A stretch of 51,622 nucleotides of DNA from Gamarada debralockiae (lineage: Eukaryota; Ascomycota; Leotiomycetes; Helotiales; Hyphodiscaceae), in the NCBI GenBank assembly GCA_002803225.1, contig NXFV01000688.1, forward strand, positions 1-51,622, read 5' to 3'. Numbering within the stretch: the first letter of the stretch is position 1; each line of letters starts with the position of its first letter. The notes under the pieces were generated by a model that saw only the letters and a list, made by a program, of their open reading frames with translations, did no database searches and had not been told where the DNA came from. Below, one piece after another: positions 21,301 to 32,275 of this stretch. The position numbers and the translations under genes were made by a program.

Positions 21301-22239
21301 GGCATGGCGCCGCTGTTGAGGGCCGCTGCGAACGGGCATAAGGCTGTGGTCGAGCTACTGCTTGCAAAGGATGGCATTGATATTAACGCGAAGGATAAGT
21401 ACGGCTGGACACCGCTGTGGTTGGCCGCTGGGAATAGGCATGAGGCTGTGGTCGAGCTACTGCTTGCAAAGGATGGCATTGATATTAACGTGAAGGATAA
21501 GTACTGCCAGACGCCGCTGTCGCGGGCCGCTGAGAATGGGCATGAGGCTGTGGTCGAGCTACTGCTTGCAAAGGATGGCATTGATATTAACGTGAAGGGT
21601 GAGTACGGCCAGACGCCGCTGTCGCGGGCCGCTGCGGATGGGCATGAGGCTGTGGTCGAGCTACTGCTTGCAAAGGATGGCATTGATATTAACGTTAAGG
21701 GTGAGTACGGCCAGACGCCGCTGTCGTGGGCCGCTGAGAATGGGCATAAGGCTGTGGTCGAGTTACTGCTCACAAAGGATGGCATTGATATTGATGTAAA
21801 GGATAAGTACAGTTGGACACCGCTGTCGCGGGCCGCTGCAAATGGGCACAAGGCCGTGGTCGAGCTACTGCTTGCGAAGGACGGCATTGATATTAATACA
21901 AAGGATAAGGACTTTGGCCAGACGCCACTGTTGTGGGCCGCTGAGAATGGGCATGAGGCTGTGGTTGAGCTACTGCTTGCAAAGGATGGCATTGATATTA
22001 ATGCAAAGGATAAGGACGACCGCCGGACGCCACTATTATGGGCCTCTGCGAACGGGCACAAGGCCGTCGTTGAGCTGCTGCTTGACAAAGGCGCAGATAC
22101 AGGTATAGAAGACAGAAGTGGATGGACTGCTATACAACTAGCAGCACTTAATAGTCATAAAGGGCTAGAAGAGCTTTTGGTGATACACGGGGCATCTGAG
22201 CCAGAAGATATTTATGGGTTGCAAAAGCTGTTTTTGTAA
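18382..22239 (+). CDS. STAND protein: lipase-like (SesB type) - NACHT - ankyrin repeats
   Basis: Fungal NLR-like receptor of the kind linked to heterokaryon incompatibility and non-self recognition. Three exons, 18382-18593, 18652-19580 and 19640-22239, give 1246 residues; donors GTATGA and GTACGT. Residues about 70-320 form an alpha/beta-hydrolase (DUF676/SesB-like) domain: DIVFVHGLTGNRDKTWT, nucleophile motif FIAHSLGG, and GIIFMGTPHGGSG. A Gly/Ser-rich linker (SGTAIGIGSQNVHGGFHV) leads to the NACHT domain with Walker A ADPGCGKSV near 445 and Walker B ICILDALDEC near 541. A helical region follows, then ten ankyrin repeats from about 902 to the end, eight of them nearly identical. In such proteins the N-terminal domain is thought to be the effector, released when the repeats sense a ligand. 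The ATG at 18382 is the first in frame. The gene is convergent with the NACHT gene at 23610-26800. Confidence 0.9.
21300..22095 (+). repeat. Ankyrin-coding tandem array, 102-bp units
   Basis: About eight near-identical units of 102 bp (34 codons; one unit is a codon longer) share GCTGTGGTCGAGCTACTGCT and GGATGGCATTGATATTA. Differences cluster at the codons just before and after the TPL motif (GQTPLSRAAENGHEAVVELL type). The array lies inside the gene at 18382-22239. Confidence 0.9.
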
Positions 22240-23609
22240 AGCAATATAATTTAAAATTCATGTTATATATATTATTATAACTTTGATAAAGAGGGGCTTG
22301 GGGGAGCTGATGTTTATATAGTGTGAGTGAGATATGGCTGTACTAGAATGCTCCCTGAATGAGTGGCGATAATGCTAGAAATTTCTACATAGAAGGTTCT
22401 GGAAGGTTCATTTACCATCCCTAACGAGCAAACCTTTTACCTACCCTGTAATAACTTTGACTTTCAGCCATAGATTCGAGCGAGAAGTTGATTTAAGCTT
22501 TCAGCTAGTGTGGGAAAACAAGGATAATATATACAGCGGTGGATTGGGCCTCGCTGTTCTGTGTTTTAGGTCTATTTAATGTAGGCCGGAGCGGAGCGTA
22601 GCAATTCAAATAGGGTAGATGCAGTATAGACACAGCTAACCAGAAGCAGTCTAGCGCGTGGTCAAGTGGCTTCTGACCATAAAATTTCAGAAGTGTTTAG
22701 GGCGGATGCCGATTTCGCTAACGACTGTAATTTGAATTGTATCGTTTATTCCAGCGAATATGTACTTCTCAACATCATCCGGGGCCGGCCCTGCTCCCCT
22801 CTTTCCACCCAGTGAATTGGCTCTGAGGCACCAAAGCTGGACTTGCAATGAAAATATAGATCACACTTTGAACAGTTCGATGGTTTGAACGATTGAGAGT
22901 TTGTGTTTGGCTTGCAATTGTGTCTCTTAAGCTCGTTCGCCCTTTCATATCTGAGGACTCACCCTTTCAAGAGCTTGATCCAAAACCAGGACAATCAGCC
23001 TCGTTCCAAGCATTCTTGTGATGAAATTGTCCTTCGTTACCTTCCAATCTTCCATTGTATTCAACTTGTTTTCCTCCGACATCCAACTTATTAACTGAGG
23101 GGGAGACAATTTACTGTGCATCGTGTTGTAGGAGCCCATTACCACATCAAGACAATAGCATAGTTCCAGTTTTAAAGCATAATTACCGCACAGCTTACCA
23201 GAAAGAATCTCCCTTCTTCCTTTAAGCTGTTCTCCCATTACATCATGACCAAAAACAACCTCCACTTCCCCAAATTCCGACTCTTTTGGGCCAGCTCTAT
23301 TCTTAGAGGCCTCTCTTCTTTCAAAACTTAAATTCAATATAACTAACCTCGCACTTGAGAGGATGGAAGGTAGATAATGGATCGGGAGGAAGTTGGAGAA
23401 TAGTTAGAGAGGTTGTGGGAGTGGAATTGAGGCCCGTGCATGGCACGAACGAGAACCTCCCCGCTACTTATTATTGAACATAAACCCCCATCCCCAAGTA
23501 ATCTAGTGCTGAAGGCTCTGTCAAACCTATCACACAAAGATGCAGTAACCTGGAATATAAAGCACTGCAACTGCAAGTCTCCAATTCAATCAATACCATC
23601 CAATTGGGA
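22240..23609. other. Intergenic region between two convergent STAND genes
   Basis: This 1.37-kb gap is A/T-rich just after 22240 and contains a half-palindrome GGTTTGAACGATTGAG at 22882-22897 related to 17612 and 36238. A 130-codon minus-strand ORF (22945-23337) shows no recognisable domain and I leave it uncalled. Confidence 0.45.
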
Positions 23610-26600
23610 TCACTGGATACAGCAAGAGCCTGACCTCTCCATCATCAGCGCTTGAAGCTCCCTGTTTAGTTCCGGCAGATTTGCAAACGCCTGAGAAATG
23701 ATCGTGGATGCTTCGACGTATCTGACTTGGATATGTTGGTTGCCTGTTTTCGAAGTTGTCGATCTTTGCACTAAAAGTTGTTTCAAGACCTCCGCCCAGA
23801 CCTTAAGCTCTCTATTTATCTCAGGCGTCGGAGCGGGATAAAAGGGACGGCTGAGATGTTTGAGTGTTTTCCCCAAAACCTTGAGGCGCTCATCTGACCA
23901 TGGCTTTTCAAACTTTTGCTCTGAGTTCCGGGAAAGCCCGTCCGGTAAAAATGGATATGCACCGAATGATAATAACGCCAGCACTGTTTCGGGGCGAATT
24001 GTGTCGCGGCCCAGAGCAAAGTGTATGAGCCGTAATTTGGCGCTACTGGAAGGCACATCTTCGTTCATAACTAATTTGTCCTGCAGGTACTGATATAAAT
24101 CCCAGGCGACTGCTTTCTGAAGGAACAACTCGAATCTGTCGGCTGCTTGGTAGCTAGTGTCATTCAGTCCACCAACAGTAAGCCAGTGGCCTCTGCTGTC
24201 CCGGTTTTTGTAGAGCTGATCCAACAAAACGGATTGGCCTGCTTGAAGACGATTCTGACACCGCCTTGCATATACTAAAGCGGACACATGCAATGCTTCC
24301 CCATCTGCGTCTACTGCCTGCAGGCGCTCTAGCTGGACCTCATAAACAGAGGACTTGAGCATAGCGAGGTCAGGATCAAACTTTGTTTCCGCCTGGAGCA
24401 TATTGTGCATTTCTTCGGTAACCAGAAAATCCCGAACAGTCCGGTGCAGGTATCCCACTTTCATGTGAGGGGATATGTTACTTAGGCGGTAGCCGCGTAG
24501 CTGGACCTCCAATAAACCCCCTGTTCGACTTTTCAAGCGTCGACTCATCGCTATACATGGCTCGACAGTTGTTTGATAAGTCGAAAGTCGGAACTCCTTC
24601 ATGATGGCAGGAAGGGCTTCATCTCGCTCCTTGGCCAAGTACAATCCTAGAATGGTCATTGGTTTTGGGTTGCCCGGTTCGCCATCGACACGGTCGGTTG
24701 CCCTGATAAGTTGAAAAAAATGCACCGCTTCTTCCTTGTAGTCTTCATCAACTTTGAGGATGATGTACGTGTAGAACTGCTTAAGGTCTCGAGGAAGAAG
24801 CCGAAGCTTTCGCTGTAAGTCCTGGATATTATCGCAGTTGCCTAGGCCTCGAAGTAGGGAAGAAACGGCGAGATAGACCCAAAGGAAGACTCCATCTGCT
24901 GCTGTTATAATCTCTTCTACTAAATTGGTTGTTTCAACAGGCTGGCGGGCAAGGAGCTCTTGCATACTATCGTCTTTGACTAGCCGGTCCTCGACATAAT
25001 TTCTAATATCATTGTATGTCAAATCTTGAAGCCTTAGTGACGGGCAAGTAGCAAACGCTTTTTCATATACTACAAGCGGCCGGCTTGATGCACAAACTTT
25101 CACTCGCGGAAGTCGTGCTGTTTTGTTGAACAACTGGGCCATGTCTGCGTCGAGACCCTCGAACTCATCCAGACCATCCACGAAGATGGCTAGGCTGGTA
25201 TTCACATCTTCACGGCCGCTGATTTCGAGCAGTGTCTCCCACGCCTTGATCAGCGCAGCTAATGACCAGGATTGGGGCTATCTCATTAATGTCAGTCGTG
25301 TTCGAAACCCAGATATCATTAACACCAACTACAGGCTGTGAGAGAATAGTCTAAATGCAACATGGGTGCAAAAAGCACAAATAGCACACTCATCAACTTG
25401 GATTGAGTTAACCACTAAATGAGGCCGCGGTCTGAGTAACAGAGAGATAGATACAAGGATAAACGAATTGGTAAATACCTTTGATTCGGACGAAAGACTC
25501 TTCGAAGCATACTTTGTTGCCCACTGTTGAGGGAATACAAGAGGAACAAGATTCGGGAGTTCAGTAAGGATCTGCCATAGCAGAGAGCGAAAGAGTCCAA
25601 GTTGTGACTTCTGCAATTTTTCTGTGCCAAGATCCCAGAAGTAGAAGTGCGCAGTGCACAACCTTGAATCGCCTGCCCAGGTAGACAAATGCTCTCGTGT
25701 CAAATGATGATTCCAGATATATTTCATCAATGTTGATTTTCCAGATCCGGCCTTTCCATGAATCCAGTAAAGTCCATCTGATTGCTGAAGCCAATGAGAA
25801 AAATCATCCCACTGACACTCTACGTCCGAATTCCATTGATATATCCACTGGAAGGTTCGCGCATGTGCCTCGTGAAGCACCTCGTACCTCTCTGCCAGAG
25901 CTGGAAAATGCAAATCCTTTAGGACGCTCTCACTAACACTTCCTCTGAATTTTATTTCTGCCTCTCGTTCTTGGAGAATGCGTCTTTTGTACTCCTGGTT
26001 TGGGTCTAGAAACGTATCAACAATCATTCGCTTGTCCGGGGTTTCCCTGTTTATGATGACGATTTCTCTGCGGTTGAAGATCTGTGCTAGTCCTGCCACC
26101 TCTTCTCGAACGTCCTGTGTAATATTGTTGCGCATATCCTCCAGCATGGTTTCAACGATCAGTTTCGTTTCTCGATCAAGAGAGTCAAATTTTTTAGTTT
26201 GTTTGATAGAAAGGAGTTCGACCCGCTCTCTTTTATTGCAACGATTAGCCTTTGTAGATATTTTTCAAGATCCCTATCGACCTACAATAAAGATCCCAGA
26301 ATGCGTGTTTGGATGGCATCGCGATACGTTTCCAATCTGTCTCCCATGGCCTTCAGTTCACTCTGGCTGCATACGGTCTGTAGTGCAAGCCGTAGACTCT
26401 TGCCGAAGGCCTTCATTTCATTATATTTCTTCTTCCACCTCTTTTCCCACGCTTGTCGGTCATTTTTAGTTGCGCCCCGCGGCGGATCCGGGATATCCAA
26501 CTGGGGTTTCAGTTGGTTCAGCTTTGCCAGCAGCTCTTCTGCGACTTCGATGCATTCACCGCAAAGCTCCTTGAGAGCCAGCTCGCTATCTGTGGGCGGA

Positions 26601-26800
26601 TCGATTCCATCATACGTACGAGGGGATCGCTGCAGTTTAGTTGTGAAATCAAGCAAGTCTCGCGTTACAGCTGCTATCTGCGCGTTGAGGTTGAACTCGC
26701 CGTACTTGAACAATTGGTTTGCTCCTATGACGATTTTGCTGCCAAAGTCGACGAATTGAACGACAGTGCCAGCTAGTCCAACTGCTGTCAATGGATCCAT
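23610..26800 (-). CDS. STAND protein with fungal N-terminal domain and NACHT ATPase
   Basis: NLR-like protein without obvious C-terminal repeats. Three exons, 26286-26800, 25479-26229 and 23610-25277, give 977 residues. Intron 1 (donor GTAGGT, acceptor AAAAG) must be removed because the frame meets TAG at once. Intron 2 is 201 nt (donor GTATTT). The start MDPLTAVGLAGTVVQFVDFG is the signature of the fungal STAND N-terminal domain (PF17111-like). A helical region follows (FDSLDRETKLIVETMLEDM), then NACHT with Walker A IHGKAGSGKSTLMKYIW near 328 and Walker B LAIFVDGLDEFEG near 448. The remaining 500 residues match the alpha-helical extension common in this family. It is expected to be a nucleotide-driven switch in the cytoplasm; the ligand is unknown. 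It lies tail-to-tail with the lipase-NACHT-ankyrin gene. Confidence 0.87.
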
Positions 26801-28672
26801 TGGGAAATTCTATGGAGAAATTGGGAAATAAAAGAAGAAGGCTGGGAGAATTTGTTTGAATGGTCGAGGCTGTGTTAAACTCGTGTACGCTAGTACAAAA
26901 CGGAAAGAGAGGCTGCGACAAGGCGTTTTCACGAAAGGTATCACCTAATGGAGGCCACAACAGCAAGAAACACTTGCCTGCATTCAGGTTGAAAAGCTGT
27001 ACAGAGGCTGTCACTCACAATCAAAGCATGATAAACATATACATATGTTCATTTCGTACTATACACAAAATACTTGTACGAAAGAAAGCTGGACCGTTAT
27101 CGAAGTCTGCCAAATTTCTCAAAAATGGTTATATCATCCTTCAAGATCTCCATCCAACAAGAACAAATTCTTCAAATTACACAACCAAACCATCAGCAAA
27201 TTAGATACCGAAGTCGTCATTAGATAACCTGGATTTAGGGGTATCGTTAGATATCAATTAATCGCTATGCGCCGATAAAAAGGTCGAGTGTTAGAATTCA
27301 GTGGGAAACATCTCTAAACTCCGTTCGCAGACGATGCGTTGAAACTACTCGGTCAAGACATGCCCGATTTAGGAGCAACGGCGGAGACAAAGTAAGATCT
27401 CCCAAGATGTATTCGCCGAACAGCAGACGGAGTTGACAAAGGGTGTCACAGTGACGAGGCATATGATGAAGACGATTAACACTATCAATATGGCAATCAA
27501 ACCAGACAGTTATTCTGCCTGCTCTCCGAACAGAGCGGCCTCATAGGCCCATGCATCTTCTATAGAGTGCCAAGCCTCCTCGACTACATCATTAATCCCA
27601 GTGGACTCCTCTGGCTTCATAAAGACCGGAAGAGAAGTTCATCAAGTTAACAGACTCAATCGCCGATCACAACGCAGCTCAAAGAACAAGCCGAGCCTAC
27701 GCATACGTATATTTCTACACACTACTCTCTGCGACACAGCTCAAGCATGGCGACTGGCTATATACACACAACAAGACAGTAGGAGGTGAGTAGGCTGGCA
27801 CTCAATACTCAGGTCGCGATTCAAACCTATAGCGTCCTTTAATGATATCGTATCGGTAGAAGAGACTGTGGCATATAGCGGCCAGGCCTGTGCTCTCTAT
27901 ATATCTACCATACTTGACATCTGGCAAATCTGGAGGGGATAAGTTGATAGAGCAATCGATATCATGCCCATCGAGTAAAATGGTTATCTAAATCCCGCCA
28001 TCCTTCCATCTCGCGCTTCAAGAGCGCTTGGCTGCTGTATAGCAGCCTTGCCTAAATCAGGATATCTGCCCCTCGCCGGTCAAGAACTAGTGTCATCGCC
28101 TCCTTACCAGTCATCCAGTTCTCTGTAACTAGACTGTGTTAATGAGCTTCCCGCCCAGCTTTATCCTTCCTAATCATCATAGCCACCCCTCATCCCCCCG
28201 CTAGCGGGATTGTCCTGCCAGCGTCCCGAGAACCCGTTTGCTTCGACAATGATCTTCTCAATGTCTGCCGAACTAACTTCGTGCATTATCCCAATGAACG
28301 TCTACAGAAGCGACTCCGGTGCTCGATCCAAGTCGCCTCTCAATCGGTTTGCAGACTGGCAACCTTGAGTCGAAGTATTAAGGGAGTTTGATGGTTCATG
28401 ATTGGCAAAGCGAGTGTCAACTGTTTGATCTTGCACGCTTCGACATTGACCACATATTTGTTCGGTATCAAGGCGGTATAAATGAATCCTACATGGCATG
28501 CATTCCACTTAATTAAAGACAAATCCCACCAAAAGACAGCACTGGCCAAGGCATTAGCAATTGTCGGCCCAAACGCAAGACAGACGTTCGTCATCGCGCC
28601 AGCTTTTGCTACTTTTAATCTATTCAGCTTTCCAATCTGGTACATCTTCTTGGCCTTGTCTAGCTCGCACCT
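26801..28672. other. Relic-rich intergenic region
   Basis: About 1.9 kb with no intact gene. Minus-strand pieces look coding but are short and broken. Near 27520-27610 a frame reads FMKPEESTGINDVVEEAWHS and AWAYEAALFGEQAE before a stop. At 28187-28310 a frame opening at an acceptor-like CTGTAG reads FIGIMHEVSSADIEKIIVEA, ends GGMRGGYDD and stops. A 101-codon frame lies at 28340-28645. I cannot name the source; decayed genes or transposon remnants are both possible. Confidence 0.45.
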
Positions 28673-30832
28673 TCAGACTATTCTCAGTTCAACAGGTTGC
28701 GTGTCGTCGAAGACATCCTTCAGCAACCAGCGCACTAAGCCAACACGCCGGTAAACTTTACCTGACCTCGCTCGCAGCAAAGCGAGTCCCATTCTCAAAT
28801 CGAGATAGCCCCAATCCGCCGGTTCAGAACAAGAAACTCTTGCTTCATAGAGATAATGAAACATTTGAACAGAAGAATAATATGGCTCGGATCGAATGCT
28901 CAAGACGAATACGGACCGCACAAACCGAAAGTCGTCAATAATATCTGGGTAGAAGGCTCCAACTGTTGTGCCATCCGCACCGATAAGGCGTCCAACACTT
29001 TGTGTCCAATCATCTTTGATTGGTTGCATGCTGATTTCAACTTCAGTGATGTAGCCTCGCATGCGCAATGCGGCATCCGAGGGTGTGCCTAGAGGGTCAA
29101 ATGTCGCTGCCAATTGGTAGTACAAGCCTGTAATTTCGAAGTTTCCGTATCCAGCGTCGAAGGCATCGCTTTTACCGTCGCCATCGCCGTCAATTCTTTG
29201 GCTCTCGTAGCTGACCTCGCCGTCGATGGACGCCCATGACCACTTGGCGCTCTGTATACCTGCGGGCGACGAGGCAGAAACGCGGCAAGAGGGTTTGTAG
29301 GCTGGTCTTGACCACCGCTGTAAAGTGGTACTGTTCTCCAAAGGAGTGCTGATGGTAGATGTTTTGACCAGATGCCAGCTAAGTATTTTCCGGGGCTTTG
29401 TTCATTGTGGAAATTCGAGGCCAGACCAGCCAAAGCGGGTAGTTTATCAGTTTCATTAGTCAGGTACCTAGAAGAGTAATCTTCGACTAGTCCATACCAG
29501 TGATCACGCTGAAAGGCTGGACCGCTAGGACTGAAATCTTCTTCCTGATCGAGCTTTAGCGGCAAGGGTTGGGAGTCATCGTGCTTTGGTATCATTTCGT
29601 GCCACGGAAGCTCCGACGAGCCCTTCATAGCTCGACATTGCCAAAGTAGTTGTCCTTGAGAGAAGTGAATACTCCTTAAAGAGAGCTCTCTCTCTTGTAG
29701 TGTCCAGGCTCTCGTACGCAACGGATTCTCTCCGTAACCACTGTGTTTGTAGGGGTTGTCTCCGTACTCCAAGTGCCAGTACGCCGGTGAGTGTTCGAAG
29801 ATTCGAACGCGTCGACAGCCGAAATCGAAATCCTGGTATCGCGACAACTTTGGCTTGGTGGGGCCTCTTGGCCGGATACGGCAACCTTGAGTGCTGTCTG
29901 CAGAGCTGAGTGCAGCGAGAGTGACGTATGAACCACCATAGATAGAGGCCATAGCAGCTGCTTGCTCTAACCAATCGTTGTCATCGTCTTGAACGATGCA
30001 CAGCGAATCTATCCAAAGGTACTGTTGATCCAGGCCCCGGCAGATCTTCACGGCATCTTCGAATGTCAGCGAGAGATCTTCGAATCTGATCCCTTGCATT
30101 CTGTCGCTCAATGTCGCTTTCCTTGTACAGAGTGGGTGTTTTTTGCGTGGACCCCAGCAATGGCTTAGAGTTACGTATTTTGCTGTGGCCAGAACGCTCT
30201 GCGACTCCACTAATCTGATATCGTCCGAATTGGCAAACGCTTTAACATCAAGAAGACGTTTTGGAAGCCCTCGGCCGGCAACTTGCCTGCACTTAGAATG
30301 CCTTGACACACAGTTCGACATCCAAGTTCGCATAAGCGTCAATTGATCCTCAGGCCCGTCCAACTTCGCAGTCGAAGGAAGTCCTATCTCTCTTAGCAGC
30401 GTAAATCATTTGTGCATCTATAAAACCAAACGTACTCCATGCGGGTGGCACCCGGTAGAAAAAAGTATGCGAAAAGTCGTCCATTCCGATACAAAGCTGA
30501 AAAGACTGTTCGCAATCGATCATGGCTCTTTTCAGGATGATTACATCGTTTTACAACGCCTCATTTAGCAAGAACGATGGATTAGCACTAGCCATGAGAA
30601 TGGTGCAGAAAGTACAGCCTGATGATGCGCAGTGTCTCGCATAAGCTATCGTTGTTAGAGGTAATGAGGGGGCCAGATTCTGAATGATTATCGTATTTGG
30701 GTGAGAAGAAGTCCGCCGGAATTTGGCGAAAAGCCTTGCACAACAGCAACGACATGTCGAAGGAGTTATTAATAGAGAGCCTGATGTGTAGTTGGAGATT
30801 ATCGGGATGACACCGCCTGTTAGACCCGCCAC
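28673..30832 (-). pseudogene. Heterokaryon-incompatibility (HET) domain gene, decayed
   Basis: HET-domain proteins mediate programmed death on fusion of unlike hyphae. The HET core is intact in one frame (about 29600-30363): YVTLSHCWG, YLWIDSLCIVQDDDNDWLEQ, ASIYGGSYVTLAALSSAD, then RAWTLQERELSLRSIHFSQG. Three lesions are seen. A TAA at 30551-30553 interrupts the cysteine-bearing N-terminal part (HCASSGCTFCTILMAS) and the following region (DDFSHTFFYRVPPAWSTFGF). The frame must shift near 30400 to reach LLREIGLPSTAKLDGPEDQL. At about 29240-29246 one base appears missing from the usual RAPSWSWAS block: RAPS is read in one frame and WSWASIDGEVSYES in the next. The C-terminal part then runs to 28673 (YRRVGLVRWLLKDVF). 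No start ATG suits the first segment. Indel errors in the assembly are the alternative. Confidence 0.8.
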
Positions 30833-32275
30833 CTTTCTTGACGATAGTTTATCGGACTGAGGCCTTGTATACTGTACTGATCCAAACCTTGGCAGGGTCG
30901 TATCTACTGTGGTAATGGAATGAAGTCAATTATCCCTAAAAGGCACTAGTGCGATTTTACATGGCCGTCCATGGTCTCGTGACAGCCCTTATTCCCAGCC
31001 CCTACAACCCCTTTCGAAGCCATCCCCAAGAATTAAAAAACAACCATCCTTTCCCTATCTCAAGTCGTCTACCGATACTCTGAGCTCACAGGACTAGGAC
31101 GCGGCAGACTTGGCAAATCCGTCAACTTCTTATCCCTCTCACTCAAACTCCTCCCTATCTCATGCGCTAGCATCTTCTGCCCACCACCCATCTCATGTAC
31201 ATGTTACCTGACTCTAACTCCTGTGGTACCCTATGATACTTGATACCTTGACTTCGGTATTACTCTTCTGGTAGCGGTATATCCTTTTTAGGATCTGAGT
31301 TTTAGCAACCAGTATTCCGGGCGTTCGGGTCGTGGTTTAGAGGCTCCCCTTTTCGAACCGAGCCTAGACGTGTGGACTCGTCGTTATTGACTTCCCTTTA
31401 AGCCCTCATGAAACTTCGCTTAGATACCACTATATATAGAAGATTGGTGTACTCGAATACCGAGAATTCCCCGCAACACTTGAAATGTGACCAAGGAAAG
31501 AGACTTGCTCCAGAGAGTACTGGTGCAGTTCAGGCTCTAACCTCCATGTATACTTGGTGCTACCAAGCGTGGAAGAAGTGAATATTATGGACTCCTGCGC
31601 CTGCTATTTTTCTTTTTCCCATTATACACTCCTTTCCTCGCATAAAGACTGGGCAGAAGCCATATAACAACAAGTTGGAAGGATTGGGCTGTGCTGCTCC
31701 TTCAAGATTGCCGCGTGCATGAGGCGGTGGCTGTGTTTGACTTCGCGATTGTTCATTCAATCCCCTACAACAATTCTTTAGGGTCGACTACCCCTTAACA
31801 AATTCTAGCAACCTAGGAAATACCTAAGATAAATAGTACGAGACCGTGAAGAAAGTGTGTAGAGTGCCATATTTAAATTTGAATAGCTAGTGAGCCAAAG
31901 GAACTACGGCTACATTTGGTTTCATCCCGTCCATACCTATCGCCTGGTACCGCTCGCTTGAAACCCCACAGAATAGAAACGAAACTCGTCAAATCATCAA
32001 ACCACCTTGGCGAAAGTAAATCCCAGAGGTTTCCGTTTTGCTTGCCAGTAACAAATTCATCAAAGACATGAATGAAACGTCCAGCGTACACTCGTGTATC
32101 CTCCACCTTTCATCATTCAAATGCAGTTGTCAATCGTAAGGGGTGAGAGGCAGCCTCTGCCATCATCACATTATAACTCCATCAACGCCATCGTCATAAG
32201 TGAGCAGCGCAAAAGCAACATGCCAGTAGTGAAACACTGAAGAAGAAGAGAAACAGGCGCATCCATATCCATTGA
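30833..32275. other. Intergenic, 1.4 kb, no confident gene
   Basis: A 40-residue minus-strand ORF (31069-31191) reads MGGGQKMLAHEIGRSLSERD and then KKLTDLPSLPRPSPVSSEYR. Its composition looks coding, but I know no match and it may be chance. A stretch around 31197-31560 with a TATATATA box at 31429-31436 has a vague LTR look, without proof. Other ORFs are short and unconvincing. Confidence 0.4.

Noticed and set aside
21129..22088. A 319-codon minus-strand ORF rich in Ser over the ankyrin array
   Set aside because: It is the antisense shadow of near-identical ankyrin units; periodic repeats keep one wrong frame open. The plus strand has clear ankyrin motifs.
29230..29260. An intron to explain the HET frame change
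   Set aside because: No GT-AG pair of sensible length restores the frame without deleting conserved residues; a one-base loss is simpler.
31197..31560. Possible solo LTR with a TATA-like box
   Set aside because: I could find no clear TG...CA ends, target duplication, primer-binding site or second copy.
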